64,000 nucleotides of DNA from Metaphire vulgaris (GCA_018105865.1 CM030845.1:9165890-9229889); one strand, 5' to 3'. Positions 13,901 to 25,129 are shown, counted from the first letter of the stretch. A program made the numbers and translations. Notes: a model not told the origin generated them from the letters alone.

Positions 13901-14570
13901 GTACCGCTTCATTTCTATTTGTGTCACTCCTTGAACCGACGAGCTTCACCGTTTTTGGAAGGCTCAAGAACCGATCACTCTCAGAATGATTATAATTCAT
14001 ACTGCATCTTGTAATTGGGGCTACAACCGCCCGAGGAATATTTTTGGCATTCTGCGATGGAACGGACATAACATCATGACGAGGACGATGCCCCATATTT
14101 CCAGCTTTCATGCTGTTAAAATAATTTAGATGCAATTCTTTGTTGAGATGCTCAACAGCAAGCTGGCCATACATCTGTGAAACTTTGCCAAAGTCTCCAA
14201 CTCCTTGGAAACCTCCGATGTGACCTTTCACATTTCCATATCTTGAGTGGGTTTCAGTCACAGAGCGATTTCCAGCATCAGAACTTGGAAATTTCTCACG
14301 ACAACTTGTGATTTGGCCATAATGCTCTGACGATCGACTGCAATTTTCTATTCTATCAACAATTTGGTCACCCGTACCCTTACTTACACCAAAAGAACAA
14401 AATGGTATGAATTCCTGTATTGTTTCAACTGTGTCTGTGGGTCGAGCAATGTCGATGGCTGCCAAGTAACTTGGTTGTCGATGATGACCCGTCTGGTCCA
14501 TGGTAAGGTTCTGACCATAAACAGACTCATCAGAGCCTCGATAAGCATAATGACTGCCTCTGAATTCCAT
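9660..14570 (-). CDS. Uncharacterised 879-aa serine-rich protein with C-terminal CX2C-X11-CX2C motif
   Basis: Two coding exons are supported: 14570-13208 (donor GCAG|GTAGCT) and 10936-9660 (acceptor TTGTAG), joined in phase 1 to give exactly 880 codons with stop. The start ATG at 14570 is preceded by an in-frame TAA, and an acceptor (TTTTTCAG) lies 50 bases upstream, so the 5' UTR is spliced. The protein is hydrophilic, rich in Ser, Asn, His and Asp, with no signal peptide or membrane span, and looks largely disordered. Two parts look conserved: VSFSDSIALIASAEE (about residues 739-753) followed by IDYIEYATSFLRKR, and the last 30 residues with C853, C856, C868 and C871, a possible zinc-binding pair of CX2C knuckles. 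I do not recognise the family; a scaffold or adaptor is a guess. The intron holds several transposons. Confidence 0.8.
10957..10983. repeat. (AT)n microsatellite in intron
   Basis: AT array about 20 bases upstream, in transcript sense, of the acceptor of the last exon of the 879-aa gene. It replaces a normal pyrimidine-rich region except for the last dozen bases. Confidence 0.9.
11219..11666. mobile_element. hAT-like element with nested ~188-bp-family copy
   Basis: The outer ends are CAGTGGCGTCATTT and the inverse of CAGTAGCGTCATTT. The outer interior after 11415 is a monotonous TTTGCCAAAA-type low-complexity tract. Inside it, 11243-11406 is a copy of the CAGTGGCGGCTC family, flanked on both sides by GGCAGGGG, an 8-bp target duplication. 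So the inner element landed in the outer one. Confidence 0.65.
12062..12250 (+). repeat. LINE 3' end fragment
   Basis: Translation gives a degenerate FWNYL...SP.KLCTF segment followed by stops, like the WNSLP...FK..LK ending of many LINE polymerases. The distal part (TGATCTTTTGTGAATGG) resembles other LINE tails in the window. Confidence 0.45.
12286..12667. mobile_element. hAT-like non-autonomous element with 8-bp TSD
   Basis: Starts CATGGGCGTAAA and ends TTTACGCCCCTG, near-perfect inverted ends. Both sides carry the 8-bp duplication TATAAATG. 382 bp, non-coding, with CCCCCC/GGGGGG blocks. It sits in the intron of the 879-aa gene. Confidence 0.85.
12668..13207 (-). other. Remainder of the intron of the 879-aa gene
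   Basis: No exon or clear repeat was recognised between the element above and the donor at 13207-13206. Confidence 0.5.
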
Positions 14571-14620
14571 CACTTAAGAACACAAAACCTAATCCAGAAC
14601 ACAAAGGAGGCCACATTCAC
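14571..14620 (-). other. 5' UTR part of the second exon of the 879-aa gene
   Basis: Fifty bases between the acceptor (TTTTTCAG) and the ATG at 14570. They contain an in-frame TAA immediately before GTG-ATG, which excludes an upstream in-frame start. Confidence 0.55.
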
Positions 14621-14815
14621 CTGAAAAAATACACAACACAATCAGGTTACCTGGTGACGAATCCATATTTTCCCAAAAATCCAAATTTAGAAACTGGTTA
14701 TGTCTCAGAAAATGAATGCCAAAGACAACCAACCATCATCTAAAAGAAAAAATCCTACTGAACTCAGCAGCAGAAAAATTGTAAGATATAGACTCTACAA
14801 ATCCTCCACCTCCTC

Positions 14816-15150
14816 CTCATCATCATCATTAACCATGGGTTCATCATACGTTGGCGTATAATGCCACCTCTACAGTTGTCTGCCATTCTTTCCTGTTCAT
14901 TGTTCTGTGACTAAGATCCGGTAAACTGTTTCCACACCATTCTTCAATATCATCGCACCATTCCTTGTGTGGTCTTCCTCTCTTATTGGCACCCTCCATT
15001 ATTCCAAACATTAGAGATTTGATCTTTCTGTTCTCTTTCAGTCTGAATATGTGTCCAACTATATAAGGGGTGGTCAACCGGCAGCCAGTGACCGCATGCA
15101 GCCCACCGGCTGCTGGTTGGTGGCCCTCAGAGCATATCTCCAAATAAAAT
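14816..15150 (-). pseudogene. LINE reverse transcriptase C-terminal fragment
   Basis: The minus strand reads GHIFRLKENRKIKSL, then GANKRGRPHKEWCDDIEEW and NRKEWQ..VE.AL, the usual end of RTE/Jockey-type polymerases. It finishes in a (GAT)n tail at 14816-14830. A 5' truncated dead copy in the presumed 5' intron of the 879-aa gene. Confidence 0.75.
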
Positions 15151-15605
15151 GTTATTGGTCATATTTATGAGTGCAATACTGAGTCATGAGTAAGACTTTT
15201 AGTTCCCGTGCTTAATTTAGTAAAATAGCAACTTACTTTAAACTGTTGTTTAATTGTAACTGCTACCAGTTACCACACTACCGTTAAACAGGGCGTGATT
15301 TGTAGGGGGAAGTGGAGAATCTCCCCCCTACTGCCCAACTACACCCCAAAGTTGGTCACGGTCAAACCAAAAACCAAACCCCCCTTTCGAAAATCCTGGC
15401 TACGCCACTGGATGGGTTGATAGTTTGATACAATCAACTATCAGCAAACAATAGGACCTCCTGTATTTGTGTCCTGATAAGTTTGTCATCAGATCTTTAC
15501 TTGTATACCTTTAATCTTTCTGATTCTTTCAGCAATATGAAACAAATTTGTACAAAACTGATACACATCGTCAACCGTGACCTAACAAAATGTCATAGGC
15601 ACTGC
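15151..15605. other. No gene; transposon end fragments
   Basis: 15290-15413 starts CAGGGCGTGATTTGTAGG (also seen at 56130) and ends CTGGCTACGCCACTGG, an end shared with 48884-49064. The two ends do not match each other, so this may be a chimera or two broken hAT-type copies. Confidence 0.45.
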
Positions 15606-15933
15606 CAAAGCCGGATTAAGGTTTTGTAGGCCCGTTTCACAAATTAATTATAGGCCCCACATGGCGATACCTTGGAACAAAAATGTCTTAAAATATTTAA
15701 TAATTATATGGATGGATTTATTCATTGTCAAAAATACGGCCTCACACTGTACGAAGGCCAGAAAACAAGCATCAGCGCTCCTAGCGGATTAAGTTTAAGT
15801 CCCAAAACACTAAAAGTAAACAAATTTGTCTTAAACAGACAGAACATTTTTGGAAATAATAAGAAAAATAAGAAATATTTATGAGTAGGCCCGTTTCAAT
15901 TGAAACATATGCAACATGGTTAATCCGGCTCTG
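15606..15933. mobile_element. hAT-like non-autonomous element with 8-bp TSD
   Basis: Starts CAAAGCCGGATTAA and ends TTAATCCGGCTCTG. Both flanks are GGCACTGC, an exact 8-bp target duplication. 328 bp. Related ends occur at 36730-36930. Confidence 0.85.
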
Positions 15934-15942
15934 GGCACTGCA

Positions 15943-16022
15943 TTAACCCCTTAACTGTGTATTTAACTGTAACTCAATGCAATATGGATGGATATATCCG
16001 GGATACCCAGTTAAGGGGTTAA
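15943..16022. mobile_element. 72-bp TTAA-flanked micro-element, copy 1
   Basis: CCCCTTAACTG...CAGTTAAGGGG with TTAA on both sides; 80 bp including both TTAA. Identical total length and internal order recur at 32050, 33133 and 33742. TTAA target sites and CCC-starting ends are the hallmarks of piggyBac-type transposition. It begins one base after the TSD of the preceding hAT element. Confidence 0.8.
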
Positions 16023-16690
16023 CAGCGTCAAAATAGGTGCAGTCAGCCAGGTTTAAGAAACTGGAACCAGTGATCAAAACGTTCAATATGTCTCGGTCTT
16101 GGACGCTCTTTGCTCCATAAGACCACTGTCTGCTGCGCAAGCACGATGGTTTTTCCCAGATTTTGGCCAAATTTTCGACAACAGAAGACGATTTCTGTTA
16201 TTTTCCTTACCTGGACTCTTTCACAGGTGTCCATTTGATGAACGGACATCTTGGCTTCACATAAAACGCAAATATAAAGCGTTAGCAGCACTAATCGTCA
16301 ATTATCAACACTCGTTTATCAAAAATCCATCGTCGTTAGTTCAAAAACCATCAAAATTCAAATATAACATGAAAATTTAATCCCTTTTTTACATTTTCCA
16401 AATGCACGCAATGCTAACGAATGAATCCAGGTCAGATGCCAATCATCATCAACATAATTTATATTGCTGGTCCCGCCCATTTTTCCACGCCTATAGGTAA
16501 GTAAGTAAAGTCTCTTAAAATTGTATAGCGATAGAATTTGAATTAAATTGCGACTGAAAATTTGCTTTTTGGCCGTGGTTCAGATAGAGAAGGAATGTCG
16601 GAATTGAGTTTCAATGCTCTGATTTAGCATTTGAAAAGGCATGGATGTAAAATTTTGAGTTTGAGTTAATCAGCATACTATAGCATAGCT
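16023..16690. other. 5' flank between the two head-to-head genes
   Basis: On the minus strand, a strong donor (GAGTCCAG|GTAAGG, exon end 16211) follows an ATG at 16249 (AAGATGT context). It could be the first exon of the 879-aa gene. Joined to the acceptor at 14621 its 13-codon frame runs to a stop before the ATG at 14570, so it would be an upstream ORF rather than the protein start. No core promoter motif was seen. Confidence 0.3.
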
Positions 16691-17005
16691 GGAGCGGAGA
16701 ATAGCAGAGTGGTTAAGGCGCTGGAACTGTAGGTTTACAGAGCGAAATTTAAGCCCCGTTAGCGCTTTTAGTGATTTTCACACATACATACATTCTATCC
16801 ATCGCAAATCTTGCTATTATCCTTTATAAAATATTTTACTGTGATAGTGTGATTGCCTACCTGGATCTACAACCTTGACCACAACGGATAAGGATTACTA
16901 ACTATGGATTTTACCAAGAGCGCTCGTGAATAAGCTGGTTCACTGCGCCAATATAAAAGCTCTATAGAAATTTGGGTTTAACTTACTTACTTACTTACTT
17001 GAATC
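16691..17005 (+). repeat. tRNA-derived SINE
   Basis: The head has a box A-like ATAGCAGAGTGGTTAAGGCG and a degraded box B-like GCGAAATTTAAGCC about 35 bases on, resembling tRNA-Leu/Ser. The end is a (ACTT)n tail at 16978-17000. Between them is an unrelated body. It lies upstream of TRMT10A. Confidence 0.65.
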
Positions 17006-17756
17006 TTAGACATTAAAATCTATGGACTGAATACGTAGTCTGTCGCAGGGATCGCTACTATTGCGCTATTACAAGGTGCTCTTGTGTGATATGCTGATAT
17101 TTGATCGGTTGCCGCATGTTAGACTTTAAATACAAATAAATAATAAAAATTTATAATTGTAATCTATTCTGACAGAGGATCTTGATTGCATATACGTTGT
17201 GTGGAGGTATAAGGATGGAATACATATTATTATTAACTTATGATGTTATAGATTTATATAGAGCACGAAATTGGGCAATGATAATCTTAAATTTATATAG
17301 CGCGTTTATTACAGTGAGCCAGTCATAAGCTTAACATCTTTAGCGTTAGCTTAATTGTGTAAATGACGTACCGAGAGCGTTAGATTGTCTCTCAAGTAAA
17401 TCGACGTTATTTACTTACAAATTATGGAGTAATTCAGATAGCTAATACTTCAACTAATACTGTGTAAGCAGAATTAAGTGTTAATATCACTCCCAACACT
17501 GACATTATTAAAGAACAAATTAATGTCTACTCCGCTCTTTGAGGACATCTTCTGTACAGGTGCAGAAGATGCTTTCCTAGGACCAATGATGCTGCACTTA
17601 CCAGATTTACAGTAAAAGGATGTAGTTTGCAGTCTTAAGCTGTATTATCTGTACTCAGGATTTGTTAATTTCAATACAATCTGCAGGGTTGTGACAGCTA
17701 AAGAAGGTTAAAATCAATCTGTTTTAAAGGTGTACTAGTATTCTTTGATGTTTCAG
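17006..17756 (+). other. Upstream region of TRMT10A
   Basis: Presumed promoter and 5' UTR with an intron, because the first ATG follows an acceptor-like TTTGATGTTTCAG. No TATA box at a convincing distance. 17240-17340 contains a duplicated TTTATATAG word. Confidence 0.35.
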
Positions 17757-20700
17757 ATGGCTTCAGAGACAAGTAATGATTGCATGACTGAAAATACCGA
17801 AGACTCTGTTGTTCCAGCTGTTCAAATGACCGGTGAATTGTATTTTGACTCAAGTGCTGCAAATACTGTTTTGGACATTGATGATCATGTTTGTAATGAA
17901 ACTTCTGAGGCAAAGCCACCTGAAGAGCTTAAGTTATCGAAGAGGCAACAGAAATTGTTACTGAAAAGGCAGCAGTGGTTGGAAAACAAGGCCGATAGAA
18001 GGTAGGTAATAAGACTACTAGAACTCTTGTCAACTAATGCCTTGGCTATATAGCAGCACTTCCCAATATTTTTCCAGCCACGGTACACTATCCAAGAAAC
18101 ATGCAGTCAACGGCACACTGCAGCTGAAATGTACACATTTCATATTTAAACGATGCATTTGTATAGGCCTACTAGTCCTATATATTGTACTATAGTCCAG
18201 TATACAGTATAATATTGACTACTGTACTTCATAAGTACATATTTTCTTTACAACCTGTATCAAACTTTTTTTGGAGAGAGATCCTTTACACACGGTAACC
18301 CCATCTTGTGGAACTCTCTTCCTGATGATGTCACCACGGCTAATACTCCTGAGCACTTCATCAAGAGCTTAAAAACACATCTGTTTGGGTTGGGGTATAG
18401 TTGAGATGTTAAAGCGCTTTTGTTGTGGGCCTCAGCCTTGTTACAGCGCTATAGAAATCGTCCACGAATGAATCATTATTTCATGCTTAACTTCACTGAA
18501 GAGATATACCGGTAATTCAACTTATAATTAACAATTAATACAGCACCATTTTTACTTTACTATTTTCCAACATTTTGCCACGGCACACTTCTACCGTTGC
18601 TGTGGCACAGTTGTGTGCCATGACACAGAGGTTGGGAAGCTCTGTTGTAGAGCATTGATGCCACGTCATATTGCCAGTGGTCAAGGTTTCAAAAAACCAA
18701 TAATGGTTATCAGTGATTGGACAATTAAAAGCCAAAATCTTTGACCATGTGGAGGTTGTCTTAAACTTTGGGGCTTAAACTCCCAGCCTCCTGTCAAGTC
18801 ATACATTGCAAATTGCCATGGGTGACGACGATGCTGCAATCTTATTAGGCAAGGCTTGTCATCTGCCAAGATGAAATTAACAACCGTACCCAATAGTTCT
18901 TTTCTTCATTGTGTTAATAAAAGTTTGTGATTATGAAGCTGATTTTTGAAATTTTAAGTCGGACATTAGTTTTGATTGGATAATTGGATTGTTCTTATAC
19001 TGTGCTTTATTAAAACTTAATTCTGTGTTTTTTTATTTTAATTCATGTTGACCAATCTGTAACTTTAGGGTTGTTCAGAAAATGAAGCGGAAGCAGAAGA
19101 GGCGAGAGAAACTAGAATGCGGTAAAGACACTGGACCTTCGAGAAAGAAACTTAAATCCAATACGATGAAGAACTCTTTGTGTAAAATTCGAGTTGCGGT
19201 TGATTGCTCTTTTGATGATTTGATGGTTGACAAGGTATTGGAAAATGTTTGCTTCTGTCATGTTGCCGCTGCATTTTAAAACTAATTTTTGAAGAATAAA
19301 TTATTAAAGTCGAGTGATTTTGCACTTGACTTTGTCTTTGGTTACACAGCTGTCAATTGCGTTGATTTGTCTGTTCTAGATATTGTGCATGTTGTGTATT
19401 TCTTTTGCAGATTCTGCTATTTTTTAAATGAAGAGTTGACATTGCTTCCATGCTGATATATAGCAATAAAGAAATAGTTCCTGGTTTACATGAAATTATC
19501 CTGTGTCATAAGAATGCCACTAGTTAGTATAAAAGTATGGTTTGTTGTACTTTTTACTTTTTTAGAAGACAATTCAGTTTGTTTTTATTTTTCAGGATAT
19601 TAACAAGCTTGGCCAACAATTACAGTATTGCTATTCTAGTAATCGAAGGGCTAAAGAACCTCTTCAGGTAATTTACTTACTTACAAGTGAATTATGTTGA
19701 ATTGAACAGTGACTCATGACTCACACTACTAATGTATGTTTCACTAAATTTTTACTTGAAGGTTTCCTTGGCATTGTTGCTTATTTTCTTGCATTTTCTA
19801 TTGTGAATATACAATGAAAATTTTCATATCGTAGCTTTCAAATTTTAGTTTATAGTTTATGATTTAATTAACTCTATTCTGTTTCTGTTTGTAGCTTTAT
19901 TTGACAAGTATTAATGGCAAAACAAAAGACCGTTTAGATCGAGTCGGTGACTATCGTGGATGGGATGTGAGTCTCAAAAGAAATTTTGAAGTACCTAATG
20001 AAACATCTATTTTTTGGTGCTCTTAGTTATATCAAAATTATTTTCTAGTGATGCTAATTTTATTATTTTGGTTAAATTTGCACATTTGAATTAAGTTATC
20101 AGGTAGCCATGAACGACTGAAAATAATTACCAGTAATCCTTTAATCCTGGTCATAGTTATCTTTCCTTTCTATGCTATTCTGTCCTTATTCAAATTGGCC
20201 AGAAGGTTACAGAGCCACTTCATGTCATTATCATTATATTTTGGCGAAAATATGCCAAAATTGATCTGATTTTCCAAATAAAATAGTATAGAGCAACTTG
20301 AGGAAATGCTATTCCTATTTCGCCTGTGCCTGTTCCCTCTGTAGTTAAGCCTATCACTGATGCTTGTTTTTTCCTGCTTTGGCAGAAATAATTAGTGAAA
20401 CTTTTTAAAATGGGTGCTTGGATCATGATTTATTAATTAGCACCAGCTTCCTGTTTTAGATTCAAACTGATAGCAAATCATATCGAGAGATATTTGTCAA
20501 GAATGAAATCGTATACTTGACTAGTGACTCGCCAAATGTTCTGCAATCGCTGACTCCAGATAAAGTGTATGTAATTGGCGGTCTTGTTGATCACAATCAC
20601 CACAAGGTAGACATACTATTTTAACAGTTTTTCAAGTAATGCTCTTGTGGACATTATTTATGTGCATTGACTTCAAATTGTTGAACAGGCCTGCAAGTGT

Positions 20701-22235
20701 TTTCTTGCTGATCATTATCTGACTTGATTGCATTGAACTGAATTAGTTTAAAAGCTATAATTTGTTTCAAAAGCTATTTGTAATACCAGCAGTAACTCAA
20801 TGACTTTGCATCTATCTGTGATTGTATTCTCAATTTAAAGGTCTTTTTCTTTGCGATTATGTGTGGTCAAACTGCGGCTCGCGAGCCACATGCGGCTCTT
20901 GCAGCAGAATCTGCGGCTCAAAAAAAGTGTATAATTTTTTTAGCAGATTAACAGGTCAACAGTTGCATACAATTGCCACATAACAGTAATAATTTTGCCT
21001 GTGTTTGCCAATTTTGCATAGGCTCCATAAAAATAGTAACAGAGATTTAATGAAATTTTTCAAAGAATTGGATCACACTACTTTGTTTTTGTGTCTAATT
21101 GTGGCAATGCGGCTCCCAAGCTTTTGTAAATTGTCATTTGCGGCTTGCACCGTCTATGGGTTTGCCCACCCCTGTCCCAGATCATCACTTTTAAATGGCA
21201 TCAGCATCAAACAAGTCTAGCATCTTCCCCATGCCATAGCAATTCATTGCTTCTCTGAGGTTACCTGTTGAACTGTTTTGAGCACAATTCACACGGTTTT
21301 GTATTTTTGGGAACCGAATGTAGCTTTTTTCCATCAAATAAGAGGTCTCATTTGTATGGTATGAGAAAGTTTTAAGATTTTAAAAATTTAAAGTTTAAAG
21401 TTTTAGAATTTAAGGATTTAAAGTTTTAGGATTTTAAGCTTGTTTAATGCTTGCATGCCTTTTCTAGAGTCTTTGTTACAACTTGGCCATTGAGAACGAG
21501 GTGTCCCATGCACAACTGCCAATTGGAGATTACATTCAACTAAGCAGTAGGAAAGTCCTTACGGTCAATCATGGTTAGATTATAAATGATTATAAAGCTA
21601 AAGAAATTCTGAAATATTTAATGAAGCAACTAATTAATTATTTAATTAATGCTTTATTTAATTTAATTATGTGAAATCGAAATGAAATGTCCAGCTGGCA
21701 TTAATGTTGGACCGATTCACTGGATTCCAGTTGCAGACAACTTCCAAGAAAGCCACTTTGTTTTTGCAGTGCCAGTTTTTTGTTTGAAGATTTGCTCTGA
21801 TTTCTTATTAATTCCTCAGTTTTGCAATTTACATTTTATTCTGGGGTTGTTGTTCTTTTTTTGCATTGAATTTTGTTGATTTTGTTGCTTTTAGTTTTTG
21901 AAATTTTGCTTCGCTACACTGAGACAGAGTCCTGGAAGGAGGCATTCTTCCAAGTAATTCCAAAGCGGAAACAGATTACTGACGGCTGTGATGCTGACAC
22001 CAACGGCGCCAGCAATGAAATTGTCAGCAGTGACAGTGTTGCTGACGTGTGCAACAACGGCAACAAGGCCTGCGAAAATCACCATTTAGATTCAGTCTGC
22101 AAATCCTATAGCAAGTGCATTGATAATGACGCTGGCAAAGACGTAGATAAAGATAAAGATGACATTGATGAACATGGAACATGTCGGGAGCAATCATCAA
22201 CTGATGTCATGGACGTTACTGAAATGGCACTATAG
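17757..22235 (+). CDS. TRMT10A: tRNA (guanine-9-N1)-methyltransferase, TRMT10A type
   Basis: Seven coding exons: 17757-18001, 19069-19234, 19596-19667, 19895-19966, 20460-20606, 21468-21573 and 21895-22235. All have GT-AG borders and matching phases, giving 382 aa (human TRMT10A is 339). The N terminus is acidic, then a Lys/Arg-rich helix ([15 protein letters not shown] and [11 protein letters not shown]) as in Trm10 proteins. The SPOUT methyltransferase core runs from about 124 to 295, with [18 protein letters not shown] (222-231, holding the conserved Asp), LPIGDY (251-256) and LTVNHVFEIL. It would transfer a methyl group from SAM to N1 of G9 in tRNAs, in nucleus or cytosol. The N terminus lacks the mitochondrial features of TRMT10C. 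An acidic, Asp/Asn/Cys-containing tail of about 85 residues follows the core. An upstream ATG at 17748 would add three residues if the acceptor is not used. Confidence 0.95.
18054..18644. mobile_element. hAT-like element with LINE tail inside, TRMT10A intron 1
   Basis: The left end CAGCACTTCCCAATATTTTT and right end AGGTTGGGAAGCTCTG are inverted relatives. The flanking 8-mers match at only 5 of 8 positions, so it is old. Inside, about 18260-18490 reads [22 protein letters not shown] then [14 protein letters not shown], a LINE polymerase C terminus. A truncated reverse copy of the left end lies at 46490-46556. Confidence 0.6.
18645..19068 (+). other. Rest of TRMT10A intron 1
   Basis: No exon, RNA gene or clear repeat seen. 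It ends in a T-rich region and acceptor ACTTTAG. Confidence 0.6.
20868..21178. mobile_element. Degenerate hAT-like element in TRMT10A intron 5
   Basis: The left part GTGGTCAAACTGCGGCTCG and right part GTTTGCCCACCCCTG resemble the widespread hAT family with a TGCGGCTCGCGAGCC end. No target duplication could be read, so limits are approximate. Confidence 0.5.
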
Positions 22236-22256
22236 AAGTTCAGTGATGATGTAAAG

Positions 22257-22602
22257 CAGCAGTTCTCAACCTTTATAGTGCCGCGACCCTTTTAATTCAA
22301 TTCTCCATGATGTGGCGACCCCAACAGTAAAATTGTTTTTGTTCACATTGTAAACTGCTAAAAATAATAATGCTACGACAATCAAAATGTTCAAAATCGT
22401 TATTATTTAATTGTCTCCATGTCTATCCTCGAATGACAATTATAGTCAAACAACTAGTTAATACGTCGTAACTACCACTGAGGACATTTTGTACAATAAC
22501 AAGAAAAGTGACAACCCCATATTTCTGATGGTCACGGGCGACCCCTGGCAAATCGTCATTCGACCCCCGTGGGGGTCGCGACCCACAGGTTGAGAACCGC
22601 TG
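22257..22602. mobile_element. hAT (Charlie/MER5-like) non-autonomous element in TRMT10A 3' UTR
   Basis: The ends CAGCAGTTCTCAACC and GGTTGAGAACCGCTG are inverted. Both flanks are ATGTAAAG, an exact 8-bp target duplication. 346 bp, non-coding. It starts 21 bases after the TRMT10A stop, so it probably forms part of the mRNA 3' UTR. Confidence 0.9.
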
Positions 22603-22710
22603 ATGTAAAGGTTGAATGCTTGACTGTTGGGTGAAGTATCAAGTGTCTAATTTCCAAACAACTGGGTTGATTTCATTTAGTGAGGTTTGGGACAGAATTG
22701 GCAACATGCC

Positions 22711-22716
22711 AATAAA
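22711..22716 (+). terminator. Candidate polyadenylation signal of TRMT10A
   Basis: AATAAA, the first canonical hexamer after the stop codon and downstream of the hAT insertion. Cleavage site not determined. Confidence 0.5.
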
Positions 22717-24884
22717 TGATACTTGCTAAGGGATGTGTTGGGTAGTCTTGCGTAACATGATGAGCAGCTGTGATCATTTAATTGTGGTTAGACTATAATT
22801 TTATTTCAAATTATTCCAGAATAATATAATTTATTTTGAGACCAATACTGGTCTACTGCAATTTATTTAGATTTTTAATGGCTGAAGCCATTTTATAGTT
22901 TATTATTTACTGAAGTTCCTGTGGATGGAATTGTCGAAGCAAGTCACTAACATCAGTAACATGACTGACGCAGCCTGCCGAAACGGTGGATTACGTGGCA
23001 GATACAACTAGTGGTCTATGCAGTTCACTTGCTGACTTTAGTTTTATCATGCAGCGCTATGCCATGAAAGTGATGAAACCACTTCAAACCAGTGCTATCA
23101 GTTGTAAATGAAATCAGTGTTCTTCTGCAGAGCAGCGATATAGATATTCTCTAGGCAAACCAGTACATACGCTAAAAGTCGGGTTTGCAGTGGGAGGGAG
23201 GAGGGAAATAGTGGAGGGAGGGAGGGTTAGGGGAAAACTTCTTAACCCTAAGTAGAAGGGGGTTGCGCTGATCGCCATTTTTTCTTAGCTACGCCACCGA
23301 TTATATAGTCGGTGTTTGCCAGTAATTGGAGTGGTTCGGTCCCCTAAATGTTCTGGAGAATGACCCCTTAAGGTTGAACGTAAGTTTATTTCCGTTGGAC
23401 ACTATTATGGGCTTTTGGCACATTAACCTATGCAATGACGACTTTTTGGGCTTGTAGACTTTAACTTGAAAATTGTCGATGTGCCCTCAGATTCCGGAAC
23501 TCTGACTACGCCTCTATAGGCCCTATTTCAAGTAAAATGAGATTAATAGTTATTTGCAATTTGTTTAATGTATCCTCCAAATCGATCGACATTTTTATTC
23601 GATCTATTAATTTTCTTCTGTCATTAAAAAATAGCCATAATTTAAGGCAATTTTAGGTTAGCATAGGCTTACAGCATGCGCATTTATAGGGTTTTTACAG
23701 CATGATACATAGGCGGTTAATTAGCAACTGCGCTAGCCTTTTGAAACCATGTCTAAGCACCGAAGCGTAAATTGTTGTTCAAAGTAATATCGAAGACTTT
23801 GCATTGAACGAAAGTAACAGTTTTTCTCTATCAAGAATAGCTGCGCAACTCTTGTGTTGGACGAAATTTATCGTTTCAATGGCATGGAAACCGATTCTAC
23901 AAACAGACAATAAAAGACTGTAGCGACTTCAACTGTGAGCACGACTTTAGAAAGTACAGTAACTAGTTACAGTTAGGCCTACTGCAAAATAAGTGACCAG
24001 TTACGTTAATTTGGCAATAGCTGCATGGGAGTCCGGAGGGGTTACAATTGCACCCCCTGGAAAAATTGTGAAGTTACGAAAAGAGTAAAATTACTTCAAA
24101 AGTAACCTATAGTACTAAGTTAAAATATGAATTTATATATGAAGTCGATGGACTTTCTTGGAGAGCTAAATAATTTATAATTAGGCCTAGTCCAATAGAT
24201 CTTGTCAGTCTTGTCAAGTAGGCCTACTTTTTGGAGAATTCAGCGTCCATCTTCTTGGAAGATCCTGAACATGAGCGACAGAGCCACTCACTCCTTCAGC
24301 GTATACAGAGCCGTAGCGAGAGGTATTTATAGCGTCCTCGACAAAGTATACATTTTAAGCGCCCAATCCTCCAATTTAGTTTTAAAACTTGTGGTGCCCT
24401 TTTTTAGCTTTTCGAACTTTTCACCGTCTTGAGTTGAGGTAAGAAGCAATTTAAAAGTCAGCAGTGTAGGGGCCTACTAGTTATGACTTTTTGTTCGTAC
24501 TGTAAAAATTTTAATAAAATCTAGGCATGGATGATGGATTCTGGCGCCCCACCCCCCAAAGACGACGCCCTCTGCCCCTACAGTAGGCTAGTTACGGCTT
24601 TGAGCATATATCGAAGACGTGAAAAATAATGTACACGTAGGGCCTAAAATAAAGTAGTCTGTAGACAAATACTCACTCGTACTTCTCCGCGTTCTCTGCC
24701 TACTTCTCCGCGTCCTAACCCAAACTCGTGCCTAATTGGCCTAAAGAAAAGATGCACACATACAGTCATACACAGTTGCACAATTGCACCCTATCTATAG
24801 ATAGTTAAGTCTATAGATCCCCTATAATTGTTTATTAAAAAATTTGTCGCAGGCTTGCCAAGTGCATACTGCATAAGATAAGCT
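22717..24884. other. Intergenic region, no gene recognised
   Basis: Contains a G-rich tract at 23192-23233 (repeated GGGAGGG blocks, able in principle to form a G-quadruplex). Around 23280-23300 and 24300 are words such as GCTACGCCACC and GAGCCGTAGCGAG that look like worn hAT-type ends. No paired ends were resolved. Confidence 0.4.
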
Positions 24885-25129
24885 ATGGCGCAAACCAGCA
24901 TAGGCCTACTGCATGGTAATACACTTTTGAAGTCTGAATTTCAGAAAATTCGTCAAAAACTTTGTCTTCGCGACAAGAGCTACAATAAATTTTCGATTGT
25001 CATTCCGAATCAAGACTTCCAATGTCTAAAACATTTGTGCTTAGCCAAGGTCGAGCTACGATCGACCAAAATGTTGCTTTCGGTTTTCAGCAGGATAAAT
25101 TCAGGAATGAGTAACGGAGCGAAAGTCAG
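24885..25129 (+). CDS. Candidate first coding exon of an unidentified gene
   Basis: An ATG in good context (AGCTATGG) opens an 81-codon frame ending at a donor (GTCAG|GTAGGC), phase 2. The peptide is mixed and protein-like (KSEFQKIRQKLCLRDKSYNK, then FSIVIPNQDFQCL, LCLAKVELRSTKMLLSVF), unlike the shadow frames around it. No continuing exon was found between here and the end of CNOT3, and the family is not recognised. It may be a stranded exon, a pseudogene remnant or chance. Confidence 0.35.

Noticed and set aside
16691..16770. tRNA-Leu/Ser gene
   Set aside because: Box B is degraded and the unit continues into a SINE body with an ACTT tail.
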